A DNA stretch of 64,000 bases, taken from contig JACKPC010000006.1 of NCBI GenBank assembly GCA_024233835.1, positions 62,001 to 126,000 on the forward strand. Direction: 5' to 3'. Made by a program: the position numbers and the translations under genes. Within the stretch, counting starts at the first letter, position 1, and each line of letters opens with the position of its first letter. Source of the DNA: Leptospiraceae bacterium. GTDB taxonomy: Bacteria; Spirochaetota; Leptospiria; Leptospirales; Leptospiraceae. The notes beneath the pieces were generated by a model. It made no database searches, had not been told where the DNA came from, and saw only the letters and a list, made by a program, of their open reading frames with translations. This document shows positions 60,578 to 64,000 of this stretch, one piece after another.

Positions 60578-61979
60578 GTTTTTCAATTCCCAAACCAAAG
60601 AAAAAGAAGTATTTCAACCCGATGACCCGAAGAATGTAAAAATCTATTCCTGCGGACCTACGGTTTATAATTTCAACCATATCGGTAATTTCCGTTCCTA
60701 TATCTTTGTAGATACACTCAGACGTTCTCTGAAACTCCTCGGCTACGGAATAAACCATACCATGAATATCACCGATATCGACGATAAAATTATCCAGCAT
60801 TCTATTGATAAGGGCGTAAGCATCGAAGAATTTACAGCTCCCTGGGTACAGGCCTTTTTTGAAGACCTCGAAACTTTACAGATTGATAAAGTAGAGCATT
60901 ATCCCAGAGCTACCGAACACATTCCCGGTATGCTGGAACTCGTTACAAACCTGCAAAAAAATGGCTATACCTACGAAAAAGAAGGAAGCCTGTACTACTC
61001 CATCAAGAATTTTTCCTCGTATGGAAAACTGAGTAAAGTAGATACAGCCGGAATCAAATCCGGGACTCGTTACGATGCAGATGAATACGAAAAAGACGAT
61101 GTTCGAGATTTTGTTCTCTGGAAAGCTCCCAAACTCGAAAAAGAAAAAAGCTGGGAAACTCCTTTCGGAAAAGGCCGACCCGGCTGGCACCTTGAATGCT
61201 CGGCCATGATACGACAGATTTATCAATCCGGAATTGATATACATACCGGTGGAATTGACCTCCTTTTCCCGCATCACGAAAACGAAATTGCACAATCAGA
61301 AGCTGCCTATCCCGGTGAAAGTTTTGTAAACCTCTGGATGCACTGCGAACACCTGCTCGTAGATAATACCAAAATGTCTAAGAAATTGGGAAATTTCTAC
61401 ACCTTAAGAGACCTGATAGCAAAAGGCTACAGTCCGAAGGCCATTCGTTATTTACTACTATCTTTTCATTATCGTACGAAGTTGAACTTTTCCCTTAGTC
61501 GTATCGAAGAAGCAGAAAAATCCATAGAGAGGATTCAAAATACTTTGAACCGGATTCTAGAAAAAACCGGCTTAGAAGAAGCATTAAGCTCTCATCCTGA
61601 AAGTTACGCCCTTGCCGGCTATCAATCTTTTTTAGAATCTCTTGCCGATGATTTGAATGTTCCCAAAGCTCTGGGTGAAATTTTTGAGTTTTGCCGACAG
61701 GTAAACGCAGATCTGGATGCACATAAAATCAATCCGGAAGAGGCGAAGGATATTCAGGCCTACTTCAGCCGAATCAATGATTTATTGGCCCTTCTTTCCT
61801 TTCAAAAAGAAAAAGCAGAACTCTTAGATTCCGAAATCGAGGACCTCATCCAAAAACGAGTAGAGGCCCGCAAAGCCAAAAACTTTCAATTAGCCGATGA
61901 AATCCGGGACAGCTTAAAAGAAAAAGGTATAATCCTTGAAGACACCAAAGAGGGTTTAAAATGGAAAAGAAGCAGTTAA
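60567..61979 (+). CDS. cysS: Cysteinyl-tRNA synthetase
   Basis: The 470-residue class I synthetase has the HIGH-type motif HIGN within CGPTVYNFNHIGNFRSY and the KMSKS motif as KMSKKLGNFYT. Zinc ligands are present: the Cys of CGPTVY, the Cys of HLECSAM and the His/Glu of PHHENEIAQ. It charges tRNA-Cys. The C-terminal anticodon-binding region ends with QKRVEARKAKNFQLADEIRD. It overlaps folD (11 bp) and the next gene (19 bp). Confidence 0.97.
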   Translation: MEVKFFNSQTKEKEVFQPDDPKNVKIYSCGPTVYNFNHIGNFRSYIFVDTLRRSLKLLGYGINHTMNITDIDDKIIQHSIDKGVSIEEFTAPWVQAFFEDLETLQIDKVEHYPRATEHIPGMLELVTNLQKNGYTYEKEGSLYYSIKNFSSYGKLSKVDTAGIKSGTRYDADEYEKDDVRDFVLWKAPKLEKEKSWETPFGKGRPGWHLECSAMIRQIYQSGIDIHTGGIDLLFPHHENEIAQSEAAYPGESFVNLWMHCEHLLVDNTKMSKKLGNFYTLRDLIAKGYSPKAIRYLLLSFHYRTKLNFSLSRIEEAEKSIERIQNTLNRILEKTGLEEALSSHPESYALAGYQSFLESLADDLNVPKALGEIFEFCRQVNADLDAHKINPEEAKDIQAYFSRINDLLALLSFQKEKAELLDSEIEDLIQKRVEARKAKNFQLADEIRDSLKEKGIILEDTKEGLKWKRSS

Positions 61980-62737
61980 TCTACGGTAGAAGGAATGTCC
62001 TTGAGTATTTAAAGAAAGTCAGCGGAATTCCGGGAGATTCTCCTCTTGCGGAAATCCTGGTCAAAAAAGGCTCCAAAGGAAACCTTCTGAAAGAACTGGA
62101 AAGTTCCCTTCCGAAAAACGTCCGGGTCAAGCAGGTATCGGGAGGCTATCTCGATAAGCTTTTACCGGGAAAGAACCATCAGGGACTGGTCTGTATAAAA
62201 AAACAGGCCTCTTCCGGAATTCAGGTGGGAGATTTCCATGAGTTCAAAGAATACTTTCAAATAAACCGCGGCCCGGTTTTAATCCTCGATAGGATTCAGG
62301 ATGCCGGGAATTTCGGCAGTCTTCTTCGTTCAGCTGAGTGTCTCGGCTTTAAAACGGTAATTTTCCCGGAAAAAGAATCTTCCGAGGTAACAGAAGATGT
62401 GGAACGAATCTCCTCCGGTGCAGCCTTTCATCTCAAGTTTTTCAGGATTACCAACTTAAAACAGGGCATCGACTTTTTAAAAGAAAATGGATACTGGATA
62501 GTGGCTTCGACCGACCGGGGAGAAGAATCTATGGATAAACTTCCACCGGCAGAAGAACTGGCCTTAATTATTGGTAATGAAAAGGAGGGAGTAAAACGTC
62601 TCCTCCTCGAAAACTCAGATTTTCGGCTGAGAATCCCCCTGCATGGTAAAATTTCCTCTTTAAATGCTTCGGTCGCCGGGGGAATCCTTATGGATCGGCT
62701 AATAAACCGCTCAATTTCCGAGCCAATAAAAAAGTAA
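61961..62737 (+). CDS. rlmB: TrmH/SpoU-family RNA 2'-O-methyltransferase, RlmB-like
   Basis: The 258-residue protein has an N-terminal L30e-like substrate-binding domain (about 1-85) and a SPOUT knot domain. The three SpoU motifs are LDRIQDAGNFGSLLRSA, LALIIGNEKEGV and IPLHGKISSLNASVAGGI. RlmB methylates G2251 of 23S rRNA; the linkage to cysS is often seen for this enzyme. The exact target (RlmB versus another SpoU methylase) is inferred from length and context. It overlaps cysS by 19 bp and the next gene by 50 bp antisense. Confidence 0.87.
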   Translation: MEKKQLIYGRRNVLEYLKKVSGIPGDSPLAEILVKKGSKGNLLKELESSLPKNVRVKQVSGGYLDKLLPGKNHQGLVCIKKQASSGIQVGDFHEFKEYFQINRGPVLILDRIQDAGNFGSLLRSAECLGFKTVIFPEKESSEVTEDVERISSGAAFHLKFFRITNLKQGIDFLKENGYWIVASTDRGEESMDKLPPAEELALIIGNEKEGVKRLLLENSDFRLRIPLHGKISSLNASVAGGILMDRLINRSISEPIKK

Positions 62738-63176
62738 TGATTAGAAGCAAGGGGACAAAAAACAGCGAATACAGGGCTACCCCGGCCAGGGAAAGTAAAA
62801 AAGCATTTGTTATTTTTTCCTGAAATCCGAGTTTATCCGGTTCTGAAAAATTAAAATAAAGAGAAAGGGAAAAACCCATAAACCAGTAGCAAAAAAACAG
62901 AACAGAGAACACCTTTCTCTTCAGGTTGTGCTGAAAACCAAGCATATACCGAGAAGCAAGCCCCGCTATTACCAGAAAAAGTGCCAGTGAACCCGGAAGT
63001 ATTAGATAGTTCCTATAATCAAATGTCTTTGTCTGACCTTCTAAAAATACCGGTGTAGAAGCCACAATAAATGGAGAAAGAAAAATAAAAGCGAAGATTA
63101 ACCAGAGCAGGAAAGCCGAAACATATACATAGATAAAAAACTCTTTTTTATTGTTTGAAATTTTATTCATATCCAA
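62688..63176 (-). CDS. Small four-helix membrane protein, unknown
   Basis: The 162-residue protein has four hydrophobic segments (about 13-36, 53-73, 83-105, 122-152) and short charged ends. No family was recognised. Its 3' end overlaps the 3' end of the RlmB-like gene by 50 bp on the opposite strand. Start and length follow the ATG before DMNKISNNKKEF. It is divergent from the truncated exported protein that follows. Confidence 0.65.
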   Translation of the reverse strand: MDMNKISNNKKEFFIYVYVSAFLLWLIFAFIFLSPFIVASTPVFLEGQTKTFDYRNYLILPGSLALFLVIAGLASRYMLGFQHNLKRKVFSVLFFCYWFMGFSLSLYFNFSEPDKLGFQEKITNAFLLSLAGVALYSLFFVPLLLIITFLLARKLSGLLADP

Positions 63177-63190
63177 GAAAGGTATTTTCT

Positions 63191-64000
63191 ATGAAATTAT
63201 TCTTAATCCTTCTGTCTGCAATCTTTTTTACTCTTCCGGTTCTTTCTTCTGATCTGGTTCACTGTATTCCCAAAGGATTTGAAACCTACTACAAAAACCT
63301 GAAACTTCCCTCTACAGCTTCTTCAAATTATCAAAAAGCGAGGGAACTGGATGTAAAAGGCCTCGAAACACAGTTTACTCCCCTGCTATTTAATCCGAAA
63401 GATAAGCCGAAAGATTGCGTTTCCGATACCTTTTTTTCAGACTTCGGAAAAGGGGCCTATCGCTGGGAACCGTCTGTCGGGATTCAGCTTATCCAGAAAT
63501 TAGAAGAGAAGGTTTTAAAAATACAGGGTCACCGAATTCACTTTTATAAACTCAAACCCAATGAAACATCGGTTTTCTGGATTTTCCCGGATGATACAGC
63601 CTTAAAATTTCAGTTCAGAGAAAATATTGCTTTTGAAGAAATTACCTATTTTAAGAAATCAGGAAACAGGCAGGATTATAAAAGACTTATACAAGCAGGT
63701 GCTTATCTACAAGAAAAGATAGGAGTAGGAAATTACGAACTTCATTTCAATCCGAGCTTTGCCAAATATGCTTACCTGTTTTCTAATTCAGATTTAAGTG
63801 CAGAGCTCGGAAGATTTTTAGAAGAACTACTGGGTATTCAAAACAGTAAAGGTGTTCCTATTTTACTCTTTGAAAACCGGGAAGCTTATGTGAACTTTAC
63901 CGGAAAAAACAGTGCAGCGGAGGATTTATATACAGATAGAGGTTTGATTGCTATTTGCTGTAGTGACTACATGCTGGCTGACTACGATTTTAGCTATCAA
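63191..64000 (+). CDS. Exported protein, 3' truncated by window (possible peptidase)
   Basis: An ATG at 63191 opens a frame of 270 codons with no stop to the window end. The signal peptide is KLFLILLSAIFFTLPVLSSD, so export is expected. The visible body is beta-rich, with IYFKLKP-like strands, FLEELLGIQNSKGVPILLF and DRGLIAICCSDYMLADY. The last two blocks resemble the part preceding the zinc-binding HExxH motif in gluzincin-type (peptidase MA-like) proteins, but the motif itself lies outside the window if present. The family call is tentative. Confidence 0.6.
   Translation, partial: MKLFLILLSAIFFTLPVLSSDLVHCIPKGFETYYKNLKLPSTASSNYQKARELDVKGLETQFTPLLFNPKDKPKDCVSDTFFSDFGKGAYRWEPSVGIQLIQKLEEKVLKIQGHRIHFYKLKPNETSVFWIFPDDTALKFQFRENIAFEEITYFKKSGNRQDYKRLIQAGAYLQEKIGVGNYELHFNPSFAKYAYLFSNSDLSAELGRFLEELLGIQNSKGVPILLFENREAYVNFTGKNSAAEDLYTDRGLIAICCSDYMLADYDFSYQ

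Overview
The window looks like a chromosome segment of a leptospiral spirochaete (Leptospiraceae/Leptospirales). The reasons are an AT-rich, double-membrane gene content, many lipoproteins whose first mature residues are Cys followed by Lys/Glu/Asp, a very large protein resembling the leptospiral TIGR04388 family, and a gsp gene set with a PilM-like GspL. The species cannot be fixed by eye. No rRNA, tRNA, CRISPR array or recognisable insertion sequence was seen.

Layout. 1-900: end of a sensor kinase and its NarL-type response regulator. 1051-7115: a COG2509-type flavoprotein, an AAA ATPase/nuclease-like protein, a lipoprotein and aquaporin Z. 7116-10030: an eroded accessory island. It holds the remains of a Hint-containing toxin-like protein, a 231-bp duplicated element and an unknown two-gene cassette. 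10034-11605: a cholesterol-oxidase-like GMC flavoprotein. 11612-23673 (minus): a full type II secretion operon, gspC-D-E-F-G-H-I-J-K-L-M-N. 23789-27978: a LysM/M23 peptidase, a small lipoprotein, an SDR enzyme and a chemoreceptor.

28120-38060 is the most unusual part. It starts with a 1542-residue repeat protein. Next comes a tandem array, lipoprotein - rpn - lipoprotein - rpn - lipoprotein, whose copies are nearly identical except for a diverged centre in the middle lipoprotein. Two copies carry poly-C tracts of unequal length upstream. A second copy of the unknown two-gene cassette closes the region.

38138-54272 (minus) is a long, tightly packed export operon: an Ig-like repeat lipoprotein, two further lipoproteins (one TPR-like), a membrane-fusion protein, two different RND permeases, a TolC-like channel, three small TPR proteins and a membrane protein. 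The second RND permease has lost the TM4 acidic residue used for proton relay, so the pump is probably asymmetric.

54461-64000: a Uma2-type nuclease, a third Rpn-like nuclease, a large TPR protein, a second AAA/nuclease-like protein, the housekeeping run folD-cysS-rlmB-like, a small membrane protein overlapping that run antisense, and the first 270 codons of an exported protein cut by the window end.

The strongest candidates for something undescribed are the lipoprotein/Rpn array (possible surface variation), the paired two-gene cassettes, and the asymmetric RND operon with its lipoprotein and TPR partners.
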